A model generated the notes under the pieces. That model was given only the letters and a program-made list of their open reading frames with translations, did not search any database and was not told the DNA's origin. A DNA stretch of 64,000 nucleotides from JAZDFP01 sp043801445 (GTDB taxonomy: Bacteria; Planctomycetota; MHYJ01; JACQXL01), in assembly GCA_043801445.1 (NCBI GenBank), contig JAZDMB010000003.1, positions 1 through 64,000 of the forward strand. The letters are read 5' to 3'. A program made the translations under genes and the position numbers. Shown here piece by piece: positions 33,720 to 43,297 of the stretch. How positions within the stretch are numbered: the stretch's first letter is position 1; every line of letters starts with the position of its first letter.

Positions 33720-35516
33720 TTAGCCCGGGTAGAGGTTTACCGATTTTACCCATTTTTGTAGGGAATTAACTCTTTCGGTTTTATTTTCAGGTAGGACTAA
33801 AGGCCGGCCTCTTGTATCTATTATTATTCCTACTACGCCCCCGGAAACTTTTTTCTTAATAGTTTTTCCCTTACCTTCACCTAAATCAAAATGTTTGGTA
33901 GGTGTGGCTTCAATAGTTGCTTCTTGACCAACAGCTAAAGGGTAAAGGCGAAGTTCTCCATAGGGTATGAAATCTGATATTATCTTTCCGTCCGGGAAAG
34001 TGATTTTATATTCGAGGCATTTTTCACCTGCTTTTGCTTGACCTACAACACAAACTGCTGCCCCGAGGTAAACCATACAATCACGCATGAAAACATCAGT
34101 TGCGGCTTTTTCATTAACCGTAGAAAGCACTCCAAGGTGTGGCATCATAAAAATACTATCTACTGCAAGATGGGTTATTCCAACCGGCTGATAAGAATCT
34201 ATCATCATTATCATTGATTGCACACGACGTGGAGCATGAGAAAGTATGCCACCGCTGCCAACAATAAGATGCAGTCGATTCATATTGATAAGAGTTTGTC
34301 CGGTGCTAGTTTGTTCAAAGGCATCAGAAATAGAACGTTCCTGTTGTATCCCCTTTAAACCTACGGCTAATTGTTTATGATGTTCAAAAGCAAGTCTGAG
34401 TGCTTCTCTGGCAATTGCCTGTTCTATTTGGAGTTCATCTTTAGTTTGAGGAATAGTTGTCGGTCTAATCATTTTGTTTTTTATACGATTACGAATGTCT
34501 TCTTCTTGGACATCAAAAGGGACCCAGCGCATAATATTTGGCAAGCCTGTTTCTGCAAGGACATTAGAAATACTGTAACTCATTCCCAGATTAGCACTGA
34601 CTGTGCGATTAAAAATACCATCAAATACCGAGAATGTATCGGTTGTAGCGCCGCCTATATCAACGCCGACTACATTTATTCCCTGCTTCTTAGATATGGC
34701 TTCCATAATCAAGCCGACTGCAGCAGGAGTTGGCATAATAGGAGCACCAACCCATGACATTAATTTTTTATAACCGGGTGCTTGAGCCATTACGTGCTCT
34801 AAAAATAAATCGTGAATTTTAGTTCTCGCGGGTCCGAGATTTTCGCGTTCCAGAACAGGTCTGATATTATCTGTAATATAAAGAGCGGTTTTCTTGCTAA
34901 GAATCTGTTCAATATTAGGACGTGCATTTTTATTCCCGGCAAATATAACAGGTAGTTGATATCCGATGCCAAATCGTGGTTTAGGGTCTGCTGCGGCAAG
35001 ATATTCAGCTAATTCAACCACGTGCGTAACTGTGCCGCCATCAGTGCCACCGGATAGGAGTACCATGTCCGGTCTGAGTTGTCTGATACGTTCTATTTTT
35101 TCATAACCGAGTCTGCCGTCATTAGAAGCAAGGACATCCATAACGATAGAACCGGCGCCTAAAGCGGCTCTTTGAGCACTCTCGGCAGTCATTGTTTTTA
35201 CTGCTCCGGCCACCATCATCTGTAATCCGCCACCGGCACTACTGGTAGAAACATATATATCCACACCGACTTTATCATTATTTGGATATATAATTTTTTC
35301 GTCATCAAGAATCTTTCTTCCTGAAAGCTCTTCTATTTCTGATATGGCATTTAATACACCTTTTGTGACATCTTCAAAAGGTGCTTCTACAGTGGTCGGA
35401 GCTTCGCCACGATAAGTTTGTCGATATTCGCCACTGGGAGTCTTTTCTATCAATATGGCTTTGGTGGTAGTGCTTCCGCAATCAGTGGCTATGATTATTT
35501 TTAAGTCTTTATCCAT
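33720..35516 (-). CDS. MutL/GlmL-type ASKHA-fold protein
   Basis: 598 aa. It belongs to the glutamate-mutase-associated MutL family of ASKHA ATPases. The phosphate-1 motif is IIATDCGSTTTKAILIE. Other motifs are VYVSTSSAGGGLQMMVAG-like and DMVLLSGGTDGGTVTHVVE, and a second ASKHA core GVDIGGATTDTFSVFDG is near residues 285-300. It ends with GGVVGIIIDTRGRPLVLP. MutL is thought to protect or reactivate B12-dependent mutases, but no mutase is in the window, and such proteins occur in genomes without one. It overlaps the previous gene by 8 bp and is the last gene of the HD-GYP/pfkB operon. Confidence 0.85.
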   Translation of the reverse strand: MDKDLKIIIATDCGSTTTKAILIEKTPSGEYRQTYRGEAPTTVEAPFEDVTKGVLNAISEIEELSGRKILDDEKIIYPNNDKVGVDIYVSTSSAGGGLQMMVAGAVKTMTAESAQRAALGAGSIVMDVLASNDGRLGYEKIERIRQLRPDMVLLSGGTDGGTVTHVVELAEYLAAADPKPRFGIGYQLPVIFAGNKNARPNIEQILSKKTALYITDNIRPVLERENLGPARTKIHDLFLEHVMAQAPGYKKLMSWVGAPIMPTPAAVGLIMEAISKKQGINVVGVDIGGATTDTFSVFDGIFNRTVSANLGMSYSISNVLAETGLPNIMRWVPFDVQEEDIRNRIKNKMIRPTTIPQTKDELQIEQAIAREALRLAFEHHKQLAVGLKGIQQERSISDAFEQTSTGQTLINMNRLHLIVGSGGILSHAPRRVQSMIMMIDSYQPVGITHLAVDSIFMMPHLGVLSTVNEKAATDVFMRDCMVYLGAAVCVVGQAKAGEKCLEYKITFPDGKIISDFIPYGELRLYPLAVGQEATIEATPTKHFDLGEGKGKTIKKKVSGGVVGIIIDTRGRPLVLPENKTERVNSLQKWVKSVNLYPG

Positions 35517-35850
35517 TTTCTCTTTCTTCTATTAACTCTATTAATAAAGGAATACTTTTTCTTTTTTCTAATATTTTTGATAATAAATCAAGTTCTTTCG
35601 TAGAAATAACAAAACTTACTATAGGCTGTAAAAAGACCATAGCCTGACTACCGATGAAATTCAAGGGTCTGACACTTTCCAGAAACATCACCGCCGCTGT
35701 ATTAAGACGCTTTTTATTTATTAAATCTGCAACCTTATTGAGCAGTTTAATTTCCTCATCGGAAAATACTTGATGTGTTTCGTCTTCTACATCAAAAGCA
35801 TACTTCAATTTTGACCAGAAATTTGATTCGGTATTGGTGGAAAGATTCAT
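35509..35850 (-). CDS. small conserved hypothetical protein
   Basis: 113 aa, soluble and helical (SDEEIKLLNKVADLINKKRL, then FLESVRPLNFIGSQAMVFLQPIVSFV). No domain recognised. It overlaps pfkB by 4 bp (ATGA) and mutL by 8 bp, so the three are translated as a unit. The conserved-looking ESVRPLNFIGSQAMVF segment suggests a functional site or interaction surface. Confidence 0.7.
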   Translation of the reverse strand: MNLSTNTESNFWSKLKYAFDVEDETHQVFSDEEIKLLNKVADLINKKRLNTAAVMFLESVRPLNFIGSQAMVFLQPIVSFVISTKELDLLSKILEKRKSIPLLIELIEERENG

Positions 35851-36749
35851 AATGTTATCATGTCGAGTAATTTTTGATATCGTTCCTGAACTTGTTTATA
35901 ATTTGTTTCTTTGAGTTTTTCCAATCCAAAATCTTCAATGGTAAAAGAAGCAATAACACTTCCATAAAGAAGAGATTTCTTCAGGTTTTTTATAGAAAGA
36001 TTATTGGTTTTAGCGAGGAATCCCATCATTCCGCCGGCAAAAGAATCGCCCGCGCCGGTAGGGTCGCGCACCACCTCTATCGGATAACCTGGTATTGCGA
36101 AAAAATCGTTTTTAGTTACTAGTAAGGCGCCGTGTTCGCCTTTTTTGATTATAAGCATTTTAGGTCCCCACTTTAATATTTCTCTCGCGGCAGTAACCGT
36201 ATGATACATACCTGTCAATAATCTGACCTCATCATTATTTACAATCAAGCCATCAACTTGTTCAATCAAAGTTAATAAGGCTTTCTTTTCATTATCAATC
36301 CAATAGTTCATTGTATCACAGAAGACTAATTTGGGATGCTTGATTTGGTCTAGTACTTTTTTTTGGAGTTTGGGACTGCTATTGGCAAGAAAAACATATG
36401 AATAATTACGATAATAATCAGGAATAATTGGTTGGAACTTGCCAAAAACACCGAGAGAAACAGAGAGAGTTTCTGCCTGGCACATATCACCTACATAACG
36501 ACCAGACCAGCGGAATGTTTTACCATTCTCAACCTTGAGTCCTCTGACATCAATATTACGAGTTTTTAATAATTCTAATTCTTCATCAAGTGAGAAATCT
36601 TGCCCGACAATACCGACTAATGAAATGGGTGAGAAAAAACTTGCACCATATGAAAAGTAGATAGCTGAACCGCCCAAAATGTTTTCCATCTTTCCATATG
36701 GCGTTTCAATCGTATCGAAAGCAACAGATCCAACAACTATTAAACTCAT
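35847..36749 (-). CDS. PfkB-family carbohydrate/nucleoside kinase
   Basis: 300 aa ribokinase-fold kinase. The N-terminal IVVGSVAFDTIETPYG...LGGSAIYFSYGASFF is substrate-binding; the C-terminal signature DPTGAGDSFAGGMMGFLA contains the catalytic Asp. The substrate (sugar, adenosine or other) cannot be told. It lies between the HD-GYP gene and the 113-aa gene with 4-bp coupling to the latter. PfkB-MutL adjacency is not a standard pathway I know. Confidence 0.9.
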   Translation of the reverse strand: MSLIVVGSVAFDTIETPYGKMENILGGSAIYFSYGASFFSPISLVGIVGQDFSLDEELELLKTRNIDVRGLKVENGKTFRWSGRYVGDMCQAETLSVSLGVFGKFQPIIPDYYRNYSYVFLANSSPKLQKKVLDQIKHPKLVFCDTMNYWIDNEKKALLTLIEQVDGLIVNNDEVRLLTGMYHTVTAAREILKWGPKMLIIKKGEHGALLVTKNDFFAIPGYPIEVVRDPTGAGDSFAGGMMGFLAKTNNLSIKNLKKSLLYGSVIASFTIEDFGLEKLKETNYKQVQERYQKLLDMITL

Positions 36750-36776
36750 AATGATGACAATATGATAAATAATATT

Positions 36777-37853
36777 TTATAGCGTATTCAGTTTGCCTGT
36801 TTTATAGCATTCGATTAAAATATGGACAATTTGCGGGTCAAACTGCTTACCACTATTCACGCTAATTTCTTCAATGGCATTTTCCAATTTCATTGCGGGA
36901 CGATATGGGCGTTCGGTAAGCATTGCATCCAGTGAATCTGTTACGGAAAGAATCATTGATAAAAGCGGAATTTCCTTCCCTGTCAAAGAATCAGGATAAC
37001 CTTTTCCATCATATTGTTCATGGTGAGAGCGAATAATTAAAGCAACACTTTTATTTATTTCAGAAACAATATTAGCTCCGATTATTGGATGCATTTTGAT
37101 AAGTTGCATTTCTAATTTTGTCAAAGGTTTTTCTGTTACAAATAATGCATCACTAAATGTTATTTTGCCAAAATCATGTAAGAGAGCAGCAAGATGGAGT
37201 TTTTGTTTCTGTAAGCTGCTTAATTCTAATTGCTCAGCAACGATTAAACTATAATTAGCTACTCGTAATGAATGTCCATAAGTGTAACGGTCTCTTCCTT
37301 CTAAAAAGTGCATGCAGACTTCAGCAAGTTTAGATAAACTTTCACTATGCCGGCGCGAATAAACAAAAGATATAACATTTAGCAATGGATGAATTTGCGC
37401 TAATTTAAAATCGTTAATCTTATCTTTATCCTTTAGTACAATATCTACAACGCCGACAAGGTTTCCCACACAAATTAACGGTATCGTAACAATAACAGGC
37501 TTATTGTTAACTATGGAACCGAGTAATTTTAGTTCTTCCTCATAACGGGAATCTTTCTTGGAATCATCCAGTATTAACATGAGTCCATTTTGGCTGACCC
37601 ATGTCGACATAGCGTTACCTGAATTCTTAAGTAGTTCACAGTGTTGTAATTTATAATTGCCGGCAACTCCAAACGTATAGATATCAGGAATTAGCTCGTC
37701 ATCTTCAATAGCAAAAAAAATACAGCCATCGGCTGGTAGATGCGTTAATATATTCCTTGTAATATCTAATAACGCTTCCTCAAAACCATTCTTATCTAGT
37801 GAAGATATGGAATTGATAACAGATTGCTGGATTTCCATAACCTTACTTTCCAT
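36777..37853 (-). CDS. GAF plus HD-GYP domain phosphodiesterase
   Basis: 358 aa. Residues about 20-165 are a GAF-like sensor (LTHLPADGCIFFAIEDD, IPLICVGNLVGVVDIV). Residues about 175-345 are an HD-GYP domain: HSLRVANY, LLHDFGKI, and HHEQYDGKGYPDSLTGKEIPL with the full GYP motif. HD-GYP proteins hydrolyse cyclic di-GMP through a metal centre, and all metal-binding His/Asp are visible. No membrane segment, so the signal is cytoplasmic. It is the first gene of the operon HD-GYP-pfkB-113aa-mutL with a good promoter upstream. Confidence 0.9.
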   Translation of the reverse strand: MESKVMEIQQSVINSISSLDKNGFEEALLDITRNILTHLPADGCIFFAIEDDELIPDIYTFGVAGNYKLQHCELLKNSGNAMSTWVSQNGLMLILDDSKKDSRYEEELKLLGSIVNNKPVIVTIPLICVGNLVGVVDIVLKDKDKINDFKLAQIHPLLNVISFVYSRRHSESLSKLAEVCMHFLEGRDRYTYGHSLRVANYSLIVAEQLELSSLQKQKLHLAALLHDFGKITFSDALFVTEKPLTKLEMQLIKMHPIIGANIVSEINKSVALIIRSHHEQYDGKGYPDSLTGKEIPLLSMILSVTDSLDAMLTERPYRPAMKLENAIEEISVNSGKQFDPQIVHILIECYKTGKLNTL

Positions 37854-37912
37854 TAAAATGATATTATTTGAAGGTAACTTTATGAAAACTTTTTAGGGTA
37901 GTTACGATATTT

Positions 37913-37941
37913 AATATAAAATTGATGGTGTGGAAGGTCAA
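37913..37941 (-). promoter_or_regulatory. sigma-70-type promoter for the HD-GYP operon
   Basis: On the minus strand, TTGACC (37936-37941), 17-bp spacer, TATATT (37913-37918). The -35 lies in ATTTTCTTGACCTT, a string also found at the promoters at 42655 and 55064. Confidence 0.62.
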
Positions 37942-37976
37942 GAAAATAAGAAAAGTTTATTGTACTCAGCTCTTGC

Positions 37977-38064
37977 GTGCAATCCCTAACGGGATACTGC
38001 TATGAAGAAGTTTTGTATGGGTAAGGGCTGGGTTTTTTACAGTATCAGGACAGGGTTGCATTTT
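37977..38064. repeat. imperfect inverted repeat GCAATCCCTAACGGGATACTG
   Basis: The left arm GCAATCCCTAACGGGATACT and the right arm CAGTATCAGGACAGGGTTGC are imperfectly complementary around about 45 bases. It sits directly beside the inverted-repeat element at 38068. Confidence 0.5.
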
Positions 38065-38067
38065 TAT

Positions 38068-38147
38068 CCTGTTAGAAATAATAGTATTGCTTGTAACAAG
38101 GATGAACAAAACATAAGAATAAATTGGTGGAGAACATTTCTAACAGG
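38068..38147. repeat. inverted-repeat element, CCTGTTAGAAAT arms
   Basis: 80-bp element with perfect 12-bp arms CCTGTTAGAAAT (38068-38079) and ATTTCTAACAGG (38136-38147). Compared with the rest of the family, C to T in the left arm is matched by G to A in the right arm. Confidence 0.85.
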
Positions 38148-38173
38148 GCAAGTCGTATAATTTTTAGTATCGC

Positions 38174-39712
38174 TTAAGTTAAATGAGAGCGGTCTAAACT
38201 GCGATACTGGATTGCTTCTGAGATATGTTGGACTTGTATTTCAGAAGAATTTTCCAAATCAGCAATTGTCCGGGCGACTTTGAGGATTCTGGTGTAAGCC
38301 CGAGCCGAAAGCCCTAATTCGTCTATCGCTTGTTTTAGCAATTCCTCTGATTCTTCACCTAACTTGCAAAACTTCTTTATCTGACGGTTACTCATCCGGC
38401 TGTTAGTCAGTATCTTTTCATCCTTAAACCGTTTTTCCTGAATCTCTCGCGTCTTGATGATTTCTTTTCGCATCTCTGCAGAAGAAATGCCCTCGGTCTT
38501 TGATGCCAATTCTTTATAGGCAATGGACGGCACTTCAATATGGATATCTATCCGGTCAAGCAGGGGACCTGATATTTTAGAGCGGTATCTTTGTATCTGT
38601 CTCGGGGTGCAGTGGCACTCGTGTTTCGGGTCGCCCCAGAATCCGTCCGGACAGGGATTCATTGCGGCAATCAACATAAATTTGGCAGGGTAACTCACTG
38701 AGGTTGTTGCTCGGCCGATAGTAATTGTTCCTTCCTCTAATGGTTGACGCAGTCCTTCCAGGAGATTCCGGTGGAATTCCGGGAGTTCATCCATGAAAAG
38801 GACACCATTATGTGCGAGACTGATTTCTCCCGGTCTTGGAAATGTGCCACCGCCCAAGAGTCCGGGTTCAGATAATGTATGATGAGGTGAACGAAAAGGG
38901 CGAGTAATAATCAGTGCCTGGCCGGATGGTAACAATCCGGTCACGCTGTGTATCCGTGTTGTTTCAAGTGCTTCCTGAAGTGTCAGGTTCGGAAGGATGG
39001 TCGGAACTCGTTTGGCAATCATTGTTTTACCTGAACCTGGAGGTCCTATCATTAGTACGTTATGACCTCCGGCCGCGGCAACAGTCAACGCTCTTTTGAC
39101 ATATTCGTGACCTTTAACATCAGCGAAGTCAACATCATACTCACCTTCTTGCCGATAGACTTCATTTATATCTATTTTAGTTGCTTTGATATTTATCTTA
39201 CGGTTAATTACTCCAACCGCTTCGGCTAAATTGCTGACGCCGATTACTTCCAATCCATCTACCACGCCGGCTTCAACCGCATTCTCCTTGGGCAGAATAA
39301 TTCCTCTGATGCCGTTCTCTTTACAGAGCATTGCCATAGAAAGAACGCCTTTGATTGGTCTGACCCTGCTATCCAACGCTAATTCACCGATAATCGCAAA
39401 GTCTTTAAGATAATTTTCATTAATCAGTTGTGAAGCAGCGAGAATTCCTAATGCAATCGGCAAATCATAAACTGTTCCTTCTTTTTTGATATCGGCTGGC
39501 GCTAAATTGATGGTTAGTTTGCTCTGGGAAGGGAATTTGTAATTGGTATTGGTAAAGGCAGTGCGAATCCGCGAGATACTCTCTTTTACTGCAGCATCAG
39601 GCAGTCCGACCAGAATAATATTAGGTAGATGACCTCGGCTGATATCTACCTCTATTTCTAAGGGATAGGCATCAATTCCCTTTACCGCAGCACTAATAAC
39701 TTTACTTAACAT
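38174..39712 (-). CDS. comM: YifB/ComM-family AAA+ Mg-chelatase-like ATPase
   Basis: 512 aa. ComM helicases promote branch migration during natural transformation; many homologues are uncharacterised. An N-terminal Lon-protease-like fold (about 1-175; PIALGILAASQLI, IIGELALD) is followed by an AAA+ module with Walker A GPPGSGKTMIAKRVPTILP, EPGLLGGGTFPRPGEISLAHNGVLFMDELPEF, AAMNPCPDGFWGDPKHECHCTP with a Cys-rich site, and a C-terminal helical domain (ARAYTRILKVARTIADLE). Its start codon overlaps the clpB stop (TAATG). Confidence 0.93.
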   Translation of the reverse strand: MLSKVISAAVKGIDAYPLEIEVDISRGHLPNIILVGLPDAAVKESISRIRTAFTNTNYKFPSQSKLTINLAPADIKKEGTVYDLPIALGILAASQLINENYLKDFAIIGELALDSRVRPIKGVLSMAMLCKENGIRGIILPKENAVEAGVVDGLEVIGVSNLAEAVGVINRKINIKATKIDINEVYRQEGEYDVDFADVKGHEYVKRALTVAAAGGHNVLMIGPPGSGKTMIAKRVPTILPNLTLQEALETTRIHSVTGLLPSGQALIITRPFRSPHHTLSEPGLLGGGTFPRPGEISLAHNGVLFMDELPEFHRNLLEGLRQPLEEGTITIGRATTSVSYPAKFMLIAAMNPCPDGFWGDPKHECHCTPRQIQRYRSKISGPLLDRIDIHIEVPSIAYKELASKTEGISSAEMRKEIIKTREIQEKRFKDEKILTNSRMSNRQIKKFCKLGEESEELLKQAIDELGLSARAYTRILKVARTIADLENSSEIQVQHISEAIQYRSLDRSHLT

Positions 39713-42318
39713 TATTTGTCTTTATTAAATTCAAATTCGCCCAAATGTAATTTACTTGGTATGATTTTTATGGTATCATCTGATTTGAACTTGCCTTCAA
39801 GAATCAGGAGTGAAAGCGGGTCTTGAATCTTATGCTGGATAAGTCTCTTAAGCGGCCTGGCTCCATAAACCGGGTCGTAGCCGTCCATTGCTAAGAATTC
39901 CTTGGTCTCTTTAGGCAGGATAAGTTTTATCTTTCGTTCTTCCAGCCGTTTCTGTAACAGCCCAATTTGGATATCAACAATTTTGATAATATCATTTTTA
40001 TTGAGAGGTCTGAAGATAATGATATCATCAATGCGGTTAATAAATTCCGGCTTAAATCCGCGGTGCAGGACCTCCATTACTTTCTGTCTTATCTTTGCCG
40101 GGTCAGGCGATTTTTCTTCGGCATATTCTTTCATTAAATCGCCGGCAATATTTGATGTCATAATGATAATAGTATTCTTGAAACTCACCACTCGTCCCTG
40201 TCCCGAGGTTAACCGTCCGTCATCGAGTATTTGCAAGAAAATGTTAAATACTTCAGAGTGCGCTTTTTCTATTTCATCAAAAAGGACAACCGCATAAGGT
40301 TTCCTGCGGATTGCCTCAGTAAGTTGTCCGCCTTCTTCATAGCCGACATAGCCCGGTGGTGCGCCAATCAGCCGTGATACCGTATGCTTTTCCATATATT
40401 CGGACATATCTATCCGAACGAGGGCAGATTCGGTATCAAAGAGGAATTCGGATAATGCCTTGGCTAATTCGGTTTTGCCCACGCCGGTTGGTCCGATAAA
40501 GATGAAAGAACCAACCGGTTTATTGGGGTCTTGAAGGCCGGACCGCGCCCGCCTGATGGTATTGGCGATAGCCTTTATCGCTTCATCTTGACCGACCACG
40601 CGTTGGCTTAATCGTTCTTCCATCTTAAGTAATTTTTGGATTTCACTTTCTACCAAACGAGAAACAGGTATTTTGGTCCAACGTGAAACGACTTCAGCAA
40701 TGTCTTCCTCGGTTACTTCTTCACGGAGCATATGTGATTTTTTCTGAATCTCGGCTAATTTCTTGTTATTAGTTTCTAATTGTTTTTGCAGAGACGGAAT
40801 TACGCCGTATTGTATTTCAGCCACTTTATTCAGATTGCCTTTGCGCATGAGTTCATCGATTTTTAACTTTTCTGATTCTATTTTTTCCTTAAGCTCACTG
40901 GTTTGCTGAATCACTTTTTTCTCATTCTGCCATTGTGCCTTTAGGGCATTAGATTTTTCATTTAAATCACGCAGTTCTTTTTCCACCTTAGCAGAACGTT
41001 CCTTGCTTGCCGGGTCTGTCTCTTTTTTAAGTGCCTGAAGTTCTATTTCCAATTGCATTATTCGTCTCTGGAGCGAATCTATTTCATAGGGCATACTATC
41101 AAGTTCCAATCTCAATGACGAAGCCGCTTCATCCACTAAATCAATGGCTTTATCAGGCAGGAATCTATCAGAAATATAGCGGTGTGATAAAGTCGCTGCG
41201 GCAACCAAAGACGCATCCTGGATTCTGACTCCGTGATGGACTTCATAACGTTCTTTTAAGCCGCGGAGAATGGAGATGGTGTTTTCAACCGTAGGTTCAC
41301 CGATAAGTACTTGTTGGAATCTGCGTTCCAGAGCAGCGTCTTTTTCAATATATTTACGGTATTCGTTAAGCGTGGTAGCTCCAATACAGCGAAGCTCACC
41401 TCGCGCTAATGCAGGTTTAAGCATGTTGGATGCGTCCTGAGCGCCTTCAGCCGCACCGGCACCAACTACAGTATGGAGTTCATCTATAAAAAGAATAATC
41501 TCACCATTTGATTCGCCGATTTCTTTAAGGAGTGCTTTAAGCCGGTCTTCAAATTCGCCGCGATATTTACTGCCCGCAACCATTGCGCCGAGGTCCAATG
41601 CCATCACCCTTTTATTCTTTAATGGTTCAGGCACATCGCCCTGGATAATCCGCCGAGCTAATCCTTCGGCAATTGCGGTCTTGCCAACACCGGGTTCGCC
41701 TATTAGGACGGGATTATTTTTAGTGCGTCTGGAAAGCACCTGCATTACTCTTCTGATTTCTTCCTCTCTGCCGATAACCGGGTCAAGCTTGCCGTCACGG
41801 GCAAGTTTGGTTAAATCACGGCAGTATTTTTCCAATGTCTGATATTTACTTTCGGGTTGCTGGTCTGTCACACGTTGCGAGCCTCTTATTTCTGTAAGTG
41901 CGGAATAAATACGGTCTTTGGATATACCCAATTCGTTTAGTATTCCGACCAGATTACCTTGTTTATCGTCCAGAATTCCCAACAAAATATGTTCGGTTGA
42001 AATATAATCGTCCTTGAGTCTTTCGGCTTCAGTCACCGCAGATTCCAGGACTGTTTTAAGGCGCCGTGAAATGTAGATTTGTCTAATAGCTCCATCTATA
42101 CGGGGTAGCTTATTAAGTTCATCTTGTATGCGCTGAGTTAATTGGTTGATATTCACACCGATTTTTTGGAGAAGAGGAATAATAATACCATCAGACTGTT
42201 CTAATAAAGACATAAGAAGATGCTCCGGTTGTAATTCCTGATGCCCCAGTTTTTCAGCAATTGATTCTGCTTGTTGAAGTGCTTCCTGTGATTTAATGGT
42301 GAATTTATCAAAACGCAT
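39712..42318 (-). CDS. clpB: disaggregase ClpB
   Basis: 868 aa, full length. The hexameric Hsp100 chaperone rescues aggregated proteins with DnaK. Clp N-domain repeats (1-145), NBD1 Walker A GEPGVGKTAIAEGLA, the long coiled-coil M domain (about 400-530; Lys/Glu-rich) that marks ClpB rather than ClpA or ClpC, and NBD2 Walker A GPTGVGKTELAKALSEFL. R-finger and C-terminal D2 domains end with DPLSLLILEGKF. It lies downstream of tRNA-Leu with comM directly after. No CIRCE or sigma-32-like site was seen. Confidence 0.96.
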   Translation of the reverse strand: MRFDKFTIKSQEALQQAESIAEKLGHQELQPEHLLMSLLEQSDGIIIPLLQKIGVNINQLTQRIQDELNKLPRIDGAIRQIYISRRLKTVLESAVTEAERLKDDYISTEHILLGILDDKQGNLVGILNELGISKDRIYSALTEIRGSQRVTDQQPESKYQTLEKYCRDLTKLARDGKLDPVIGREEEIRRVMQVLSRRTKNNPVLIGEPGVGKTAIAEGLARRIIQGDVPEPLKNKRVMALDLGAMVAGSKYRGEFEDRLKALLKEIGESNGEIILFIDELHTVVGAGAAEGAQDASNMLKPALARGELRCIGATTLNEYRKYIEKDAALERRFQQVLIGEPTVENTISILRGLKERYEVHHGVRIQDASLVAAATLSHRYISDRFLPDKAIDLVDEAASSLRLELDSMPYEIDSLQRRIMQLEIELQALKKETDPASKERSAKVEKELRDLNEKSNALKAQWQNEKKVIQQTSELKEKIESEKLKIDELMRKGNLNKVAEIQYGVIPSLQKQLETNNKKLAEIQKKSHMLREEVTEEDIAEVVSRWTKIPVSRLVESEIQKLLKMEERLSQRVVGQDEAIKAIANTIRRARSGLQDPNKPVGSFIFIGPTGVGKTELAKALSEFLFDTESALVRIDMSEYMEKHTVSRLIGAPPGYVGYEEGGQLTEAIRRKPYAVVLFDEIEKAHSEVFNIFLQILDDGRLTSGQGRVVSFKNTIIIMTSNIAGDLMKEYAEEKSPDPAKIRQKVMEVLHRGFKPEFINRIDDIIIFRPLNKNDIIKIVDIQIGLLQKRLEERKIKLILPKETKEFLAMDGYDPVYGARPLKRLIQHKIQDPLSLLILEGKFKSDDTIKIIPSKLHLGEFEFNKDK

Positions 42319-42364
42319 AATTATAGTAATATCTAAACTCTAATTTCTAAATATCTAACCCCGC

Positions 42365-42412
42365 GCATAACCTTCTTCTGTGCATCTGCAAAGCAGTAGG
42401 TTATGTGCGGGA
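42365..42412. repeat. CGCATAACC/GGTTATGTGCG inverted repeat
   Basis: CCGCGCATAACC and GGTTATGTGCGGG flank about 25 bases between clpB and tRNA-Leu. The same pair, CGCACATAACC / GGTTATGTG, occurs inside the element at 7130-7289. A degraded partner (CGCACATAAATTTTATGCGC) is at 42587-42606. Confidence 0.65.
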
Positions 42413-42451
42413 TAAGAAACTCTAACTCACTTCGTTCGTAAGAGTTTCTAA

Positions 42452-42533
42452 TGCGCGGGGCGGGAGTTGAACCCGCAAGCCGTAAGGCATAGGCTCCTAA
42501 AACCTACGTGTCTGCCAATTCCACCACCCGCGC
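42452..42533 (-). tRNA. tRNA-Leu (anticodon UAG)
   Basis: 82 nt. The acceptor GCGCGGG pairs with CCCGCGC. The D-arm is GGAATTGGCAGACAC, the anticodon loop TTTAGGA contains TAG, the long variable arm reads TGCCTTACGGC, and the T-arm is GCGGGTTCAACTCCCGC. CCA is not encoded, unlike in tRNA-Sec of this window. It is located upstream of clpB on the same strand. Confidence 0.93.
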
Positions 42534-42630
42534 TTAAATCTTATACGTCCGCCTTCGTTGCTTCGTCTGGTAAATCCTTTTCATCCGCACATAAATTTTA
42601 TGCGCTGGCGAATCCTTTTAGGAATATAAT

Positions 42631-42660
42631 TATATAGCAAATCATCTTTACCAAGGTCAA
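42631..42660 (-). promoter_or_regulatory. probable promoter for tRNA-Leu (and clpB-comM)
   Basis: On the minus strand, TTGACC (42655-42660) in ATTTTCTTGACCTT, 18-bp spacer, then TATATAAT (from 42636 downward). It is about 100 bp upstream of the tRNA. Confidence 0.5.
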
Positions 42661-42775
42661 GAAAATTAACAACTGGATTAAACGCCCGTACGGGAGTTAA
42701 ATTCTGTTGCTTCTGGTTTTCGATACCGTAAGAAAATGCTAACTTGACTAAAAAACTAAACTTAAAATAAAAACC

Positions 42776-42803
42776 TTGACAAATTAAAAATATTAGTTAT
42801 GTT
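42776..42803 (+). promoter_or_regulatory. probable promoter for the RsbW-type gene
   Basis: TTGACA (42776-42781), 16-bp spacer, TATGTT (42798-42803), 51 bp before the ATG at 42854. Confidence 0.5.
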
Positions 42804-42853
42804 TATATGTAGAAACCTTAGATGAATAAAAATAAACCTATAGGGATAAAACA

Positions 42854-43297
42854 ATGAAAAGTCATCATCAGATAAAAATAAGATTTAATACCTTAGCAAA
42901 CATATCCCGCGGTGTTTTTGAATTGATACAAAAATCACTTTTATCAGAGAAGGTTAATGGCGATATCCAGAGAAGATTTATGTTGGCAGTTGGCGAGGCG
43001 ATCGATAATGCTATTATCCATGGCAATAAATTTGTTGAGTCAAAGTTCATTGAAGTGGAATTTATTTTAGAGCCGAATAAAATTACTTTCACTGTTACGG
43101 ATGAAGGCGAAGGCTTTGATTATCAAAAACACATGAAAGTTCCGCTGACTGATTTTGAAGCGCCGAAATTGATAGAAAAAACCATTAAATACGGCTCGCC
43201 GGGTGGATTAGGGCTTTCTCTTATAAGGAAGTGTCTCAATGAGGTTATTTTTAATCCTTCGGGCAATAAAATGACTTTTGTCAAATACCTGGATTGA
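42854..43297 (+). CDS. RsbW-type anti-sigma factor / serine kinase ATPase
   Basis: 147 aa, HATPase_c fold of the GHKL group. N-box GEAIDNAIIHGN, G1 box VTDEGEGFD, G2 box GGLGLSLIRK. RsbW/SpoIIAB-like proteins bind and inhibit alternative sigma factors and phosphorylate STAS antagonists; others act in two-component-like switches. No STAS or SpoIIE phosphatase gene is adjacent, so the partner is unknown. It is monocistronic, and its 3' end overlaps the convergent murG by 17 bp. Confidence 0.88.
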   Translation: MKSHHQIKIRFNTLANISRGVFELIQKSLLSEKVNGDIQRRFMLAVGEAIDNAIIHGNKFVESKFIEVEFILEPNKITFTVTDEGEGFDYQKHMKVPLTDFEAPKLIEKTIKYGSPGGLGLSLIRKCLNEVIFNPSGNKMTFVKYLD

